From the NCBI GenBank assembly GCA_025351615.1, contig JANXVP010000029.1, positions 1 through 16,777 on the forward strand: a stretch of DNA of 16,777 nt. Reading direction: 5' to 3'. Of this stretch, positions 8,088 through 14,406 are shown piece by piece. The notes below the pieces were generated by a model that was not told the origin of the DNA, did not search any database, and worked only from the letters and a program-made list of their open reading frames with translations. The DNA comes from Ramlibacter sp. Lineage in GTDB: Bacteria > Pseudomonadota > Gammaproteobacteria > Burkholderiales > Burkholderiaceae_C. Positions within the stretch are counted from its first letter, which is position 1. The number at the start of each line of letters is the position of its first letter. The translations under genes were made by a program, and so were the position numbers.

Positions 8088-9316
8088 GAAAGGGCGGTTG
8101 CGGTGCCGGGATTATCCCGTTTCGCCAGCATGAAGTAAGCATACGCCGCGACCTTGCAGGCCAGGAACACCGACAGGGCCGCCCGGAACGAGCCGACGGT
8201 GTCCAGGCCCGCTGCGGCGAAGCCGTCGATCAGCAAGCCAATTCCCCACTGCACGACGAACACACCGCTGAAGATCACGAGGTTGTAAGCGGACAGGGCG
8301 CGGCCCGCCAGCGCCGGCGGAAAAGCCATTCCCACCGCCGGCTGGGCCAGCGAGACAAAGGTGCAACTGACGCAAAAAAGAGTCCACGTTCCTGCTCCCG
8401 CAAGGGGTCCTGCTACGATAATTGTAGCAAGCATGGCCAGACTGAATGGCAGTCCGCAGGCGATCAGGCGGTTGGTGCTGAGTCCCTGGCGCACCAGGCG
8501 CGGGTTGAGCGTGCCCCAGACCAGGAAAGCGGCGAGCATGCCGATGTTGATCGTGAACAGGCCCCCCGCCGCCTGCAGCGGTCCGTAGCCCGAGACGCGG
8601 ACCAGCCACGGGCCCGCCCACAGGGTCTGCATTGCGATCATTCCGCCGTAGGTGAAAAACCCGATGGGCGCCATGCGCCGGAAATAGGGGTCGCTCCAGA
8701 CCTGCGCATAACTGCCGCGGTTCACGCCGGGTTCATGCACGGCCTGGTGCCACGACGGCACCACCGCTGCCACAACGAGCATCGACAACGCGATCATCGC
8801 CGCCAGGCCCCAGAACAGCGGACGCCATCCGAGCACCGGCAGCAGCCACTGGACCGGCAGCGTCGACGCCAGCATGCCGAAGGACCCGGTCATCAGCATC
8901 CAGCTGTTGGCACGCAGTTGCGTTGTCGGATTGAGCCAGCGCCGGAAACCGGTCAGCGGCGCCATCAGGCAGGCGCTCACGCCGACGCCGCACAGCACCC
9001 GCGCCGCCAACAGCGAGCCGAAGCTCGTGGCCATGGAAAAGGCAACACTGGCGACGACGGCGATACCCAGGAAACCCAGCATCACCCGCTTGGGTCCGTG
9101 CCGGTCGAGCCAGCTTCCCAGCAGCAGCTGCATGGCGGCAAACCCGAAGAAAAAACCTCCCGCCAGCAGGCCGAGATCACGCGAATGCAATGCGAATTCC
9201 TGCGTCAGCGTGGGCGACAGCGTCGCCGTGATCGCCCGCAGCAACGCGGAGAAAAAATACGTGAACGCAAAAGCAAGAAACACCGCGACCGCGGTGCGGG
9301 CAGGCAGCGGGGTCAT
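8084..9316 (-). CDS. Major facilitator superfamily (MFS) transporter
   Basis: A 410-residue inner-membrane transporter with about 12 hydrophobic helices; substrate not predictable. The loop between helices 2 and 3 has the MFS signature form (GSWLDRHGPKRVMLGF), and an RVLCGVGVSACLMAPLTGFRRW segment follows, as in many MFS proteins. ATG 9316 is chosen because the protein then begins just before helix 1 (MTPLPARTAVAVFLAFAF) and because it overlaps the stop of the upstream lipoprotein gene as ATGA. The open frame extends further upstream but only into that other gene. It is also coupled by ATGA to the EIIA gene. In many Burkholderiales the place before EIIA is held by glutathione synthetase (gshB), so this transporter in that place is a local feature (from memory, not checked). 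Confidence 0.92.
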   Translation of the reverse strand: MTPLPARTAVAVFLAFAFTYFFSALLRAITATLSPTLTQEFALHSRDLGLLAGGFFFGFAAMQLLLGSWLDRHGPKRVMLGFLGIAVVASVAFSMATSFGSLLAARVLCGVGVSACLMAPLTGFRRWLNPTTQLRANSWMLMTGSFGMLASTLPVQWLLPVLGWRPLFWGLAAMIALSMLVVAAVVPSWHQAVHEPGVNRGSYAQVWSDPYFRRMAPIGFFTYGGMIAMQTLWAGPWLVRVSGYGPLQAAGGLFTINIGMLAAFLVWGTLNPRLVRQGLSTNRLIACGLPFSLAMLATIIVAGPLAGAGTWTLFCVSCTFVSLAQPAVGMAFPPALAGRALSAYNLVIFSGVFVVQWGIGLLIDGFAAAGLDTVGSFRAALSVFLACKVAAYAYFMLAKRDNPGTATALS

Positions 9317-9825
9317 TCGAATCTCAAGCCCGAGAAAAACGTCTCGGCGGCTTCGGCGGGAACCTCGTCCGCGTAGACCACGGCCTGGAACACCCGGCTG
9401 CCACGCGCGAAATAAGCGGCCTGGCTCTCGACCTTGCTGCCGTCGGCACGCCGGCCGCTGGCCGACACCCGCAGCGATTGGGGCAAGGCCATCGCGCCTG
9501 CGGGGAGGAAGGGCCGACCCTCCGGACCGGTGCCATGCATGTTGGCCAGGGTCGCCGCCTTCCACTGTGCCAGCACCTGGCCGTCCTTCAGCGGATCGAC
9601 AATGTCTCCGGACAGCACCGCGAACGTCGCTCCCCCGGTGTCGCAGCCGAGCACCTGAATCTCGGTGTCGCGTCCTGCCATCGGCACTGTGCGCGACGCC
9701 TTGTCGGGCTTGCAGGGCAGCATCGCACGCAGCTGCGTGGGCTCGGCGCGGACCTCGCGCCAGTTGAACGTGGGAGTGCAGGCGGCCAGGCTGAGCAGAA
9801 AGGCCGCAAGGGCGAAACGGGACAT
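9313..9825 (-). CDS. Small exported lipoprotein of unknown function
   Basis: A 170-residue protein with a lipoprotein signal: MSRFALAAFLLSLAAC, with the lipobox cysteine at residue 16. The mature part begins TPTFNWREV and contains LRAMLPCKPDKASRTV and, later, a MALPQSLRVSASG segment. Similar short proteins are common and uncharacterised in Burkholderiales; I do not assign a function. ATG 9825 is chosen because it gives a clean signal sequence; the longer open frame upstream lacks it. It is the first gene of the operon leading to ptsI and is divergent from the CoA-transferase gene, with only 35 bp between the two starts. Its stop overlaps the MFS start as ATGA. Confidence 0.85.
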   Translation of the reverse strand: MSRFALAAFLLSLAACTPTFNWREVRAEPTQLRAMLPCKPDKASRTVPMAGRDTEIQVLGCDTGGATFAVLSGDIVDPLKDGQVLAQWKAATLANMHGTGPEGRPFLPAGAMALPQSLRVSASGRRADGSKVESQAAYFARGSRVFQAVVYADEVPAEAAETFFSGLRFE

Positions 9826-9831
9826 CGCGCC

Positions 9832-9837
9832 ATTATC
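9832..9837 (-). promoter_or_regulatory. Possible -10 element of the lipoprotein-MFS-PTS operon
   Basis: On the minus strand GATAAT lies six bases before ATG 9825, so transcription would start at or next to the ATG, giving a leaderless mRNA. No Shine-Dalgarno is visible, which fits. A -35 element is not convincing. The whole divergent region is only 35 bp, so this and the CoA-transferase promoter must overlap. Confidence 0.35.
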
Positions 9838-9860
9838 TGTTTGCCGCGAAAATACCAGCC

Positions 9861-11120
9861 ATGAACTCACTCGATGGCATCCGCGTCCTCGACCTGTCGC
9901 GCGTCCTTGCCGGCCCCTGGTGCACACAGACCCTGGCCGACCTGGGCGCCGACGTGATCAAGATCGAGCGGCCCGGCAGCGGCGACGACACCCGGGGCTG
10001 GGGCCCGCCCTTCCTGCAGGACGCCAACGGGCGCGACACCGCCGAAGCGGCCTATTACCTCGGCACCAACCGCAACAAGCGCTCCGTCACCTGCGACATC
10101 TCGCAGCCTGCCGGGCAGGCGCTCGTGCGCGAGCTGGTTCCCCTGTGCGACGTGTTTGTCGAGAACTTCAAGGTCGGCGACATGGCGCGCTACGGACTCG
10201 ACCATGCGTCCCTGAAGGCCCTGAACCCGCGCCTGGTCTATTGCAGCGTGACCGGCTTCGGCCAGACCGGACCGTACCGTGAGCGGGCCGGGTACGACTA
10301 CGCCGTGCAGGGCATGGGCGGGCTCATGAGCGTGACCGGCGAGCGGGACGACCTGGTGGACGGCAACGGCCAGCGGGTGGCCGGGGGTCCGCAGAAGGTG
10401 GGCGTCGCGGTCGCCGACCTGTTCACCGGGATGTACGCGACGGTCGCCATCCTCGCTGCGCTGCGACACGCGGAAAAAACCGGCGAAGGCCAGGCCATCG
10501 ACATGGCGCTGCTGGACACGCAGGTGGCCATGCTTGCCAACCTCGGCGCCAACTACCTGGTCAGCGGCAAGGTCCCCGGTCGGTCAGGCAACGCGCACCA
10601 GAACATCGTTCCGTACCAGGTGTTCGAAACCGCGCCCGCGCCCGATGGCAGCAAGGACCACATCATCCTGGCCGTGGGCAACGACGGCCAGTTCGGCAAG
10701 TTCTGCGACGTTGCGGGCCGGCCCGAGCTGGCGCAGGATCCGCGCTTTGCGAGGAACCAGGACCGGGTCCGCAACCGGGCGGACCTGGTCCCGCTGCTGG
10801 CGGCATTGATGAAGCAGCGCGGCAAGGCTGGCTGGCTGGAGACGCTGGAAAGCGCCAAGGTGCCCTGCGGCGCGATCAACAACCTGGCCGAAGTGTTCGA
10901 CGATCCGCAGGTGCGCCAGCGCGGCATGGTGGACGCGTGGCAGCATCCGTTGGACCCGGCATTGCGGCTGGTCGCGAGTCCCATGAAGCTCAGCGCGACT
11001 CCCGTGCGCACCGACCGGCCCCCGCCGCTGCTCGGGCAGCATACCGGGGAGGTGCTCGGCGAGTTGCTGGGGCGGACGCCTGCGCAGCTGGCCGGTCTCA
11101 AGGACAGGAAGGTAATCTGA
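9861..11120 (+). CDS. CaiB/BaiF (class III) CoA-transferase
   Basis: A 419-residue family III CoA-transferase that moves CoA between carboxylic acids, in the cytosol. It opens with LDGIRVLDLSRVLAGPWCTQTLADLGADVIKIERP, which is diagnostic. Catalytic Asp186 lies in VGVAVADLFTGMYA, aligned with Asp169 of formyl-CoA transferase, where it forms the aspartyl-CoA intermediate. NRNKRSVTCDI and the GFGQTGPYRERAGYDYAVQGMGG segment are also typical. The acid substrate cannot be read from the sequence. ATG 9861 has no clear Shine-Dalgarno and sits 35 bp from the divergent lipoprotein start. The next gene begins 1 nt after its stop, so the two are probably an operon; an ester or thioester hydrolase beside a CoA-transferase suggests catabolism of an organic acid or ester. 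Confidence 0.95.
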   Translation: MNSLDGIRVLDLSRVLAGPWCTQTLADLGADVIKIERPGSGDDTRGWGPPFLQDANGRDTAEAAYYLGTNRNKRSVTCDISQPAGQALVRELVPLCDVFVENFKVGDMARYGLDHASLKALNPRLVYCSVTGFGQTGPYRERAGYDYAVQGMGGLMSVTGERDDLVDGNGQRVAGGPQKVGVAVADLFTGMYATVAILAALRHAEKTGEGQAIDMALLDTQVAMLANLGANYLVSGKVPGRSGNAHQNIVPYQVFETAPAPDGSKDHIILAVGNDGQFGKFCDVAGRPELAQDPRFARNQDRVRNRADLVPLLAALMKQRGKAGWLETLESAKVPCGAINNLAEVFDDPQVRQRGMVDAWQHPLDPALRLVASPMKLSATPVRTDRPPPLLGQHTGEVLGELLGRTPAQLAGLKDRKVI

Positions 11121-11121
11121 C

Positions 11122-11907
11122 ATGGCCCATTTCGTCCTGGTTCACGGCGCGTGGCACGGCGGCTGGTGCTGGCGCCGCGTGGTGCAGGCGCTCACCTCGC
11201 AGGGCCACCGCGCCCATGCCGTCACGCTCACGGGAGTGGGCGAACGCGCGCACCTGATGTCTTCGGCCATCACCCTCGAAACCCACATCACTGACGTGCT
11301 GCAGGCCATCGCCGCCGAGGAGCTGGAGGACGTGGTGCTGGCAGTCCACTCTTATGCCGGCATGATCGGAACTGCGATCGCCGACCGGCAGGCCCACCGG
11401 TTGAAGCACCTGGTCTACGTCGATGCGGTGGTCCCGCGGCCTGGCGAGAGCTGGGGCGCGACCCACGCCAGTGCGACCCGCGAATCCCGGCTGGCCGCGG
11501 CGGCCGCGTCACCCGACTACAGCTTTCCGCCGCCCGACCCGGCGGTATTCGGGCTGGCCGGTGACGACCTGGAGTGGGTGCGGCGGCGCCAGACCCCGCA
11601 TCCCGGCCATCCTTACCAAGCGCCGCTGGAATTCGACCCGAAGCGGGTCGCCGCGGTGCCCCGTACCTTCGTCAACTGCACCCAACCAGCACTGGGCACC
11701 ATCGACGCCATTCGCCTGCGCCTGCGCGACCCCCGCTACTGGGACGGGGCCTGGCAAGGCGGCGGCGGCGTGCGGATGGTGGAGCTGCGGACTGGGCACG
11801 ACCCGATGATCAGCGCCCCAGCCGAGCTGACGCGCATCCTGCTGGAAGCCGCCGCCTGGCCCTTCGCCGGTCAGGCGGCGGCGCAAAGCTTAAACTCAGG
11901 GCCATGA
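11122..11907 (+). CDS. Alpha/beta-hydrolase, salicylate-esterase/hydroxynitrile-lyase-like group
   Basis: A 261-residue cytosolic alpha/beta-hydrolase. HGAWHGGWCW at residues 8-17 forms the oxyanion region, and AHAVTLTGVGERAHL follows as in the plant methyl-esterase/hydroxynitrile lyase group and its bacterial relatives. The nucleophile is probably Ser77 in AVHSYAG, and the catalytic histidine is probably in TGHDPM near the C-terminus. ATG 11122 has AGGAAGG at 11106-11112, inside the end of the CoA-transferase gene. Its stop overlaps the next start as ATGA. The substrate is unknown; esterase is the most likely activity. Confidence 0.9.
   Translation: MAHFVLVHGAWHGGWCWRRVVQALTSQGHRAHAVTLTGVGERAHLMSSAITLETHITDVLQAIAAEELEDVVLAVHSYAGMIGTAIADRQAHRLKHLVYVDAVVPRPGESWGATHASATRESRLAAAAASPDYSFPPPDPAVFGLAGDDLEWVRRRQTPHPGHPYQAPLEFDPKRVAAVPRTFVNCTQPALGTIDAIRLRLRDPRYWDGAWQGGGGVRMVELRTGHDPMISAPAELTRILLEAAAWPFAGQAAAQSLNSGP
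11891..11896 (+). promoter_or_regulatory. Possible -10 element for a leaderless TlpA transcript
   Basis: TAAACT lies seven bases before ATG 11904, an AT-rich spot in very GC-rich sequence. A transcript starting there would begin at the ATG. No convincing -35 is present, so this is weak. The same hexamer occurs at 13811-13816 before the GNAT gene. Confidence 0.25.
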
Positions 11908-12422
11908 ACCGCGTCCTGACCGGTGTGATCGCAGCTGCTCTTGTCGCAGGCGGCGCAGCCCTTGTCGCAAGCGGCGCAGCCCTTGACTGGGGCAGCGCCG
12001 GCGCGACGGCGCCCGACTCGACGTTCGTGCTGCTGGACGGGTCGCGCAAGACCACGGCAGACCTGAAGGGGCACGTCACGCTGGTGAATTTCTGGGCGAC
12101 CAGCTGCATGGCCTGCGTGGCCGAGATGCCCAAGGTCATCGCGACCTACGAGAAGTACGAGGCCCGCGGTTACGACACGCTGGCGGTGGCCATGAGCTAC
12201 GACCCGCCCAGCTACGTGGTCCACTACGCGCAGACCCGCAAGCTCCCGTTCAAGGTCGCGATCGACAACACCGGTGCGGTCGCCAAATCCTGGGGTGACG
12301 TGCAGTTGACGCCCACCAGCTATGTGGTCAACAAGCGCGGCGAGATCGTCAAGCGTTATGTGGGCGAGCCGGACTTCGCCGAACTGCACAAGCTGATCGA
12401 GAAGCTGCTGGCCGAGGCCTGA
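11904..12422 (+). CDS. TlpA/ResA-like thioredoxin-fold protein, membrane-anchored or exported
   Basis: A 172-residue protein with a hydrophobic N-terminus (residues about 3-27) that acts as signal or anchor, then a thioredoxin fold. The redox motif is Cys68-x-x-Cys71 in NFWATSCMAC, and the cis-proline loop is LTPTSYVVNKRG. TlpA/ResA proteins reduce disulfides outside the cytoplasm, often in cytochrome c maturation; here the specific target is unknown. ATG 11904 is chosen because it starts the hydrophobic segment and overlaps the hydrolase stop as ATGA. The signal segment contains a 21-bp tandem duplication (ALVAGGA/ALVASGA). A shared terminator follows 15 bases after the stop. Confidence 0.92.
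   Translation: MNRVLTGVIAAALVAGGAALVASGAALDWGSAGATAPDSTFVLLDGSRKTTADLKGHVTLVNFWATSCMACVAEMPKVIATYEKYEARGYDTLAVAMSYDPPSYVVHYAQTRKLPFKVAIDNTGAVAKSWGDVQLTPTSYVVNKRGEIVKRYVGEPDFAELHKLIEKLLAEA
11940..11981 (+). repeat. 21-bp tandem duplication in the TlpA signal segment
   Basis: Two adjacent 21-bp units, 11940-11960 and 11961-11981, both running CTTGTCGCA...GCGGCGCAGCC and differing at one position (G or A at unit position 10). They keep the frame and add seven residues to the hydrophobic segment. Confidence 0.9.
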
Positions 12423-12436
12423 GGGCGCCTGGCCGG

Positions 12437-12470
12437 GGAAAAAGCCCGCAGTTCAGGCTTTCTTTCTTTC
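12437..12470. terminator. Bidirectional intrinsic terminator between convergent genes
   Basis: AAAGCC (12441-12446), a nine-base loop and GGCTTT (12456-12461). On the plus strand a T/C tract follows to 12470; on the minus strand the stem is followed by TTTTTCCCC. It lies between the TlpA-like gene (+) and the cytochrome c' gene (-) and can serve both. Confidence 0.75.
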
Positions 12471-12483
12471 GGCGTCGACGGCG

Positions 12484-12936
12484 TCAGTCCTTGCGATAGA
12501 CATCGTGGCAGGTTTTGCATGCCGCCGCGGTCGAAGTGAAAGCGGTCTTCAGTGTCTCCAGGTTGTTGCTCCTGGCGGCAACGAGCAGCTTGCCCGTCTC
12601 CACCACAAGTTTCTCCTGGTTTTCCTTGAACTTGACCGGCTCGGTCCAGATTTCGGGCTTGGCGCGCTGGGAAATCTTGTCGGTTCCAGGTCCAAAGCCG
12701 GCCCATGGCAATTTCGACATTTCAGCCACGATCTCGGCATTTTCAACAGCGGCCTTCGCGTCGTAAGGCACCTTGCCATTTGCCATGGCGCCGATGCGGC
12801 CGAAATGCTGGGCCATGACAAACAACGCGCTCTGCCGGTATTTGACAGCGTCTTCCGGCTTGGCAAATTGGGCTGCCGCGGGCAAAGCCGTCACGGCTGC
12901 CATACCGGCTAGCACGAAAGAGGTGATGAATTTCAT
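12484..12936 (-). CDS. Cytochrome c' (class II c-type cytochrome), exported
   Basis: A 150-residue periplasmic four-helix haem protein. The signal peptide is MKFITSFVLAGMAAVTALPAAA, with cleavage probably before QFAK. The haem site CKTCH is at residues 140-144, close to the C-terminus as in class II cytochromes. The helix 1 segment YRQSALFVMAQHFGRIGAM fits the distal haem face. ATG 12936 has AGGAGA about eight bases upstream. Cytochromes c' bind NO and CO or transfer electrons; which applies here is not visible. It is divergent from a cytochrome b561, an association common in proteobacteria that suggests b561 as electron donor. Confidence 0.93.
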   Translation of the reverse strand: MKFITSFVLAGMAAVTALPAAAQFAKPEDAVKYRQSALFVMAQHFGRIGAMANGKVPYDAKAAVENAEIVAEMSKLPWAGFGPGTDKISQRAKPEIWTEPVKFKENQEKLVVETGKLLVAARSNNLETLKTAFTSTAAACKTCHDVYRKD

Positions 12937-12992
12937 GTATTTCTTCTCCTGGATTGTTGAAAGTTTCGGCTCGGGACTTACTGCTGACTTGG

Positions 12993-13007
12993 CTTTTTAC
13001 CAAAAAG
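12993..13007. repeat. Inverted repeat CTTTTT-ACC-AAAAAG
   Basis: Six-base perfect arms with a three-base spacer in the 171-bp divergent region between the cytochrome c' and b561 genes. It could be an operator or part of a promoter, but A/T runs form such repeats easily. Confidence 0.4.
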
Positions 13008-13015
13008 TTCATGCC

Positions 13016-13054
13016 GGGCCGGCGCATCAGGGAATCTACCAACCCTGCCGGCCC
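13016..13054. other. Composite hairpin upstream of cytochrome b561
   Basis: GGGCCGG (13016-13022) pairs with CCGGCCC (13048-13054), and CAGGG (13028-13032) pairs with CCCTG (13043-13047). The five bases 13023-13027 bulge on one side and a ten-base loop closes the structure, giving 12 base pairs in all. It ends 53 bases before ATG 13108. No T run follows, so it is not a standard terminator; it may be an mRNA leader structure. Confidence 0.6.
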
Positions 13055-13107
13055 ATGCCCGGGCAAGCACAATCGGGGCCCATGTCGATGGCACAAAGGG
13101 GGCAGAG

Positions 13108-13773
13108 ATGGCGAAGAAGATTCGGGTCTGGGATTTACCAACGCGTTTGTTTCACTGGGCGCTGGTCGTTTGCATCGTCGGCTTGACGGTGACCGGCCAT
13201 ACCGGCGGTGGCGCCATGGAATGGCATGCGCGAATTGGCTATGCCGTGCTCACGCTGCTGCTGTTCCGGCTTGTGTGGGGAGTGGTCGGGGGCCACTGGT
13301 CGCGCTTTTCGAGTTTCATCTATTCGCCTCGCAGCGTCATGAACTATCTGCGGGGCCGCGCCCATCCCGACCACCTGATCGGCCACAACCCCCTGGGGGC
13401 AGGTTCGGTGTTCGCGATGATTGCAGTTCTGCTGGCACAGATCGCAACCGGGCTGGTTGGCGATGACGAGATTGCCTTCACGGGCCCGCTCAATCGTTTT
13501 GTGCAGAGCAGCAAAGGACTGGCGGCGACCTGGTACCACAAGCAGGTGGGCCAGTGGATGCTCCTGGCCCTGGTGTTGCTGCACGTCGGGGCCGTGCTGT
13601 ACTACCTGGTGCGCCGGAAAGACAACCTGGTCCGGCCGATGATCGATGGGGATAAGGCCGTGGCGCATGCGGCCCCGCAGTCGCGCGACACTGCCGGCAC
13701 CCGGATCTTCGCAGCTGGCGTGCTCGCAGGCTGCGCGGGGGCGGTTGCCTGGCTCGTCAACCTGGGGGGATGA
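13108..13773 (+). CDS. Cytochrome b561-family di-haem membrane protein
   Basis: A 221-residue inner-membrane cytochrome b of the b561/Ni-Fe-hydrogenase-b type. VWDLPTRLFHWALVV starts helix 1 with a haem-ligand histidine; WHARIGYAVL and HKQVGQWMLLALVLLHVGAVLYYLV carry further ligand histidines. A fifth hydrophobic stretch at the C-terminus (IFAAGVLAGCAGAVAWLV) is an extra anchor. ATG 13108 follows the purine-rich GGGGGCAGAG. It is divergent from the cytochrome c' gene, and the usual proposal is that it passes quinol electrons to that protein; the direction and partner are inference. Confidence 0.93.
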   Translation: MAKKIRVWDLPTRLFHWALVVCIVGLTVTGHTGGGAMEWHARIGYAVLTLLLFRLVWGVVGGHWSRFSSFIYSPRSVMNYLRGRAHPDHLIGHNPLGAGSVFAMIAVLLAQIATGLVGDDEIAFTGPLNRFVQSSKGLAATWYHKQVGQWMLLALVLLHVGAVLYYLVRRKDNLVRPMIDGDKAVAHAAPQSRDTAGTRIFAAGVLAGCAGAVAWLVNLGG

Positions 13774-13810
13774 CCTCAATGCAAAGCCCCTGAATTTCCC
13801 GTAAAAACGT

Positions 13811-13816
13811 TAAACT
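13811..13816 (+). promoter_or_regulatory. Possible -10 element of the GNAT gene
   Basis: TAAACT in an AT-rich stretch (13800-13816) just after the b561 gene. It overlaps the first two bases of a perfect palindrome. Transcription would start near 13823, inside that palindrome. No clear -35 is seen. Confidence 0.3.
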
Positions 13817-13831
13817 GGAATGCTATTCCAG
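13815..13831. promoter_or_regulatory. 17-bp perfect palindrome, possible operator
   Basis: CTGGAATGCTATTCCAG: two seven-base arms around GCT, with no mismatch, 13 bases before the TTG start of the GNAT gene and overlapping the possible -10. The position suits a repressor operator or a 5' mRNA hairpin. I do not recognise the protein that would bind it. Confidence 0.5.
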
Positions 13832-13844
13832 CATCCGCCCTCGC

Positions 13845-14360
13845 TTGCCAACCCCCCTCACTCCGCAGATCGAACTGGTGCCAGCGACCACTTCCGGTGA
13901 ACTGGCTGCGGTCCGGGAAATCTTCCGGGAATATGGCCAGGGCCTGGGCGTGGAGCTGTGCTTCCAGGACTTCGAATCCGAACTTGCAACCCTGCCCGGC
14001 GACTACGCATCACCGCGCGGTGCGCTGCTGCTGGCGACAGTGAGCGGCAAGCTCGCGGGCTGCTGCGCGTTGCGGCCGCTGGACGCAGCCGATTACCCAA
14101 ACGCAGCCGAGATGAAGCGCCTGTATGTGAGGCCGGGCTTCCGCGGCCTCGGGCTCGGACGGCGACTTGCCGAAGCCGCGCTCGACGAAGCGCGGCTGGG
14201 AGGCTACGCGTCGGTGTTGCTGGACACGCTCGACGACATGGAAGCCGCCCGGGCGTTGTACGGGGACCTCGGCTTCGAGGAGATTCCCCCCTACTATCAC
14301 AACCCGATTCCCGGCGCGCACTACCTCAAGGCCGATGTCGAGCGGCAAACGGGCTGGTGA
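13845..14360 (+). CDS. GNAT-family N-acetyltransferase, TTG start
   Basis: A 171-residue cytosolic acetyltransferase. The acetyl-CoA loop is in KRLYVRPGFRGLGLGRRLAEAAL, with the RGLGLG form of the R/Q-x-x-G-x-G/A motif. The C-terminal EAARALYGDLGFEEIPPYYHNP is typical of GNAT enzymes. The acceptor substrate is unknown. No ATG or GTG exists upstream in frame back to the b561 stop region, and TTG 13845 gives the full fold (beginning MPTPLTPQIELVPA); the start is probable, not certain. No Shine-Dalgarno is visible. A perfect palindrome lies just upstream. Confidence 0.88.
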   Translation: MPTPLTPQIELVPATTSGELAAVREIFREYGQGLGVELCFQDFESELATLPGDYASPRGALLLATVSGKLAGCCALRPLDAADYPNAAEMKRLYVRPGFRGLGLGRRLAEAALDEARLGGYASVLLDTLDDMEAARALYGDLGFEEIPPYYHNPIPGAHYLKADVERQTGW

Positions 14361-14373
14361 TTGACGCCGGGAC

Positions 14374-14399
14374 GCAGCCGCGTTGCTCATCGCGGCTGC
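14374..14399. other. Hairpin between convergent GNAT and peroxiredoxin genes
   Basis: GCAGCCGCG (14374-14382) and CGCGGCTGC (14391-14399) form a perfect nine-base-pair stem with an eight-base loop. Neither strand has a T run after it, so it is not a standard intrinsic terminator. It may protect 3' ends or assist Rho-type termination. It fills most of the 46-bp gap. Confidence 0.6.
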
Positions 14400-14406
14400 C
14401 GCACCC

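Noticed and set aside
8735..9767. Plus-strand frames opposite the MFS and lipoprotein genes
   Set aside because: Arg/Ala/Pro-rich shadow translations of well-supported genes with no ribosome site.
13820..13900. Small 26-codon ORF starting at ATG 13820 before the GNAT gene
   Set aside because: It lies inside the palindrome, has no ribosome site, overlaps the GNAT start out of frame and gives an unremarkable peptide; possible as an upstream ORF but unsupported.
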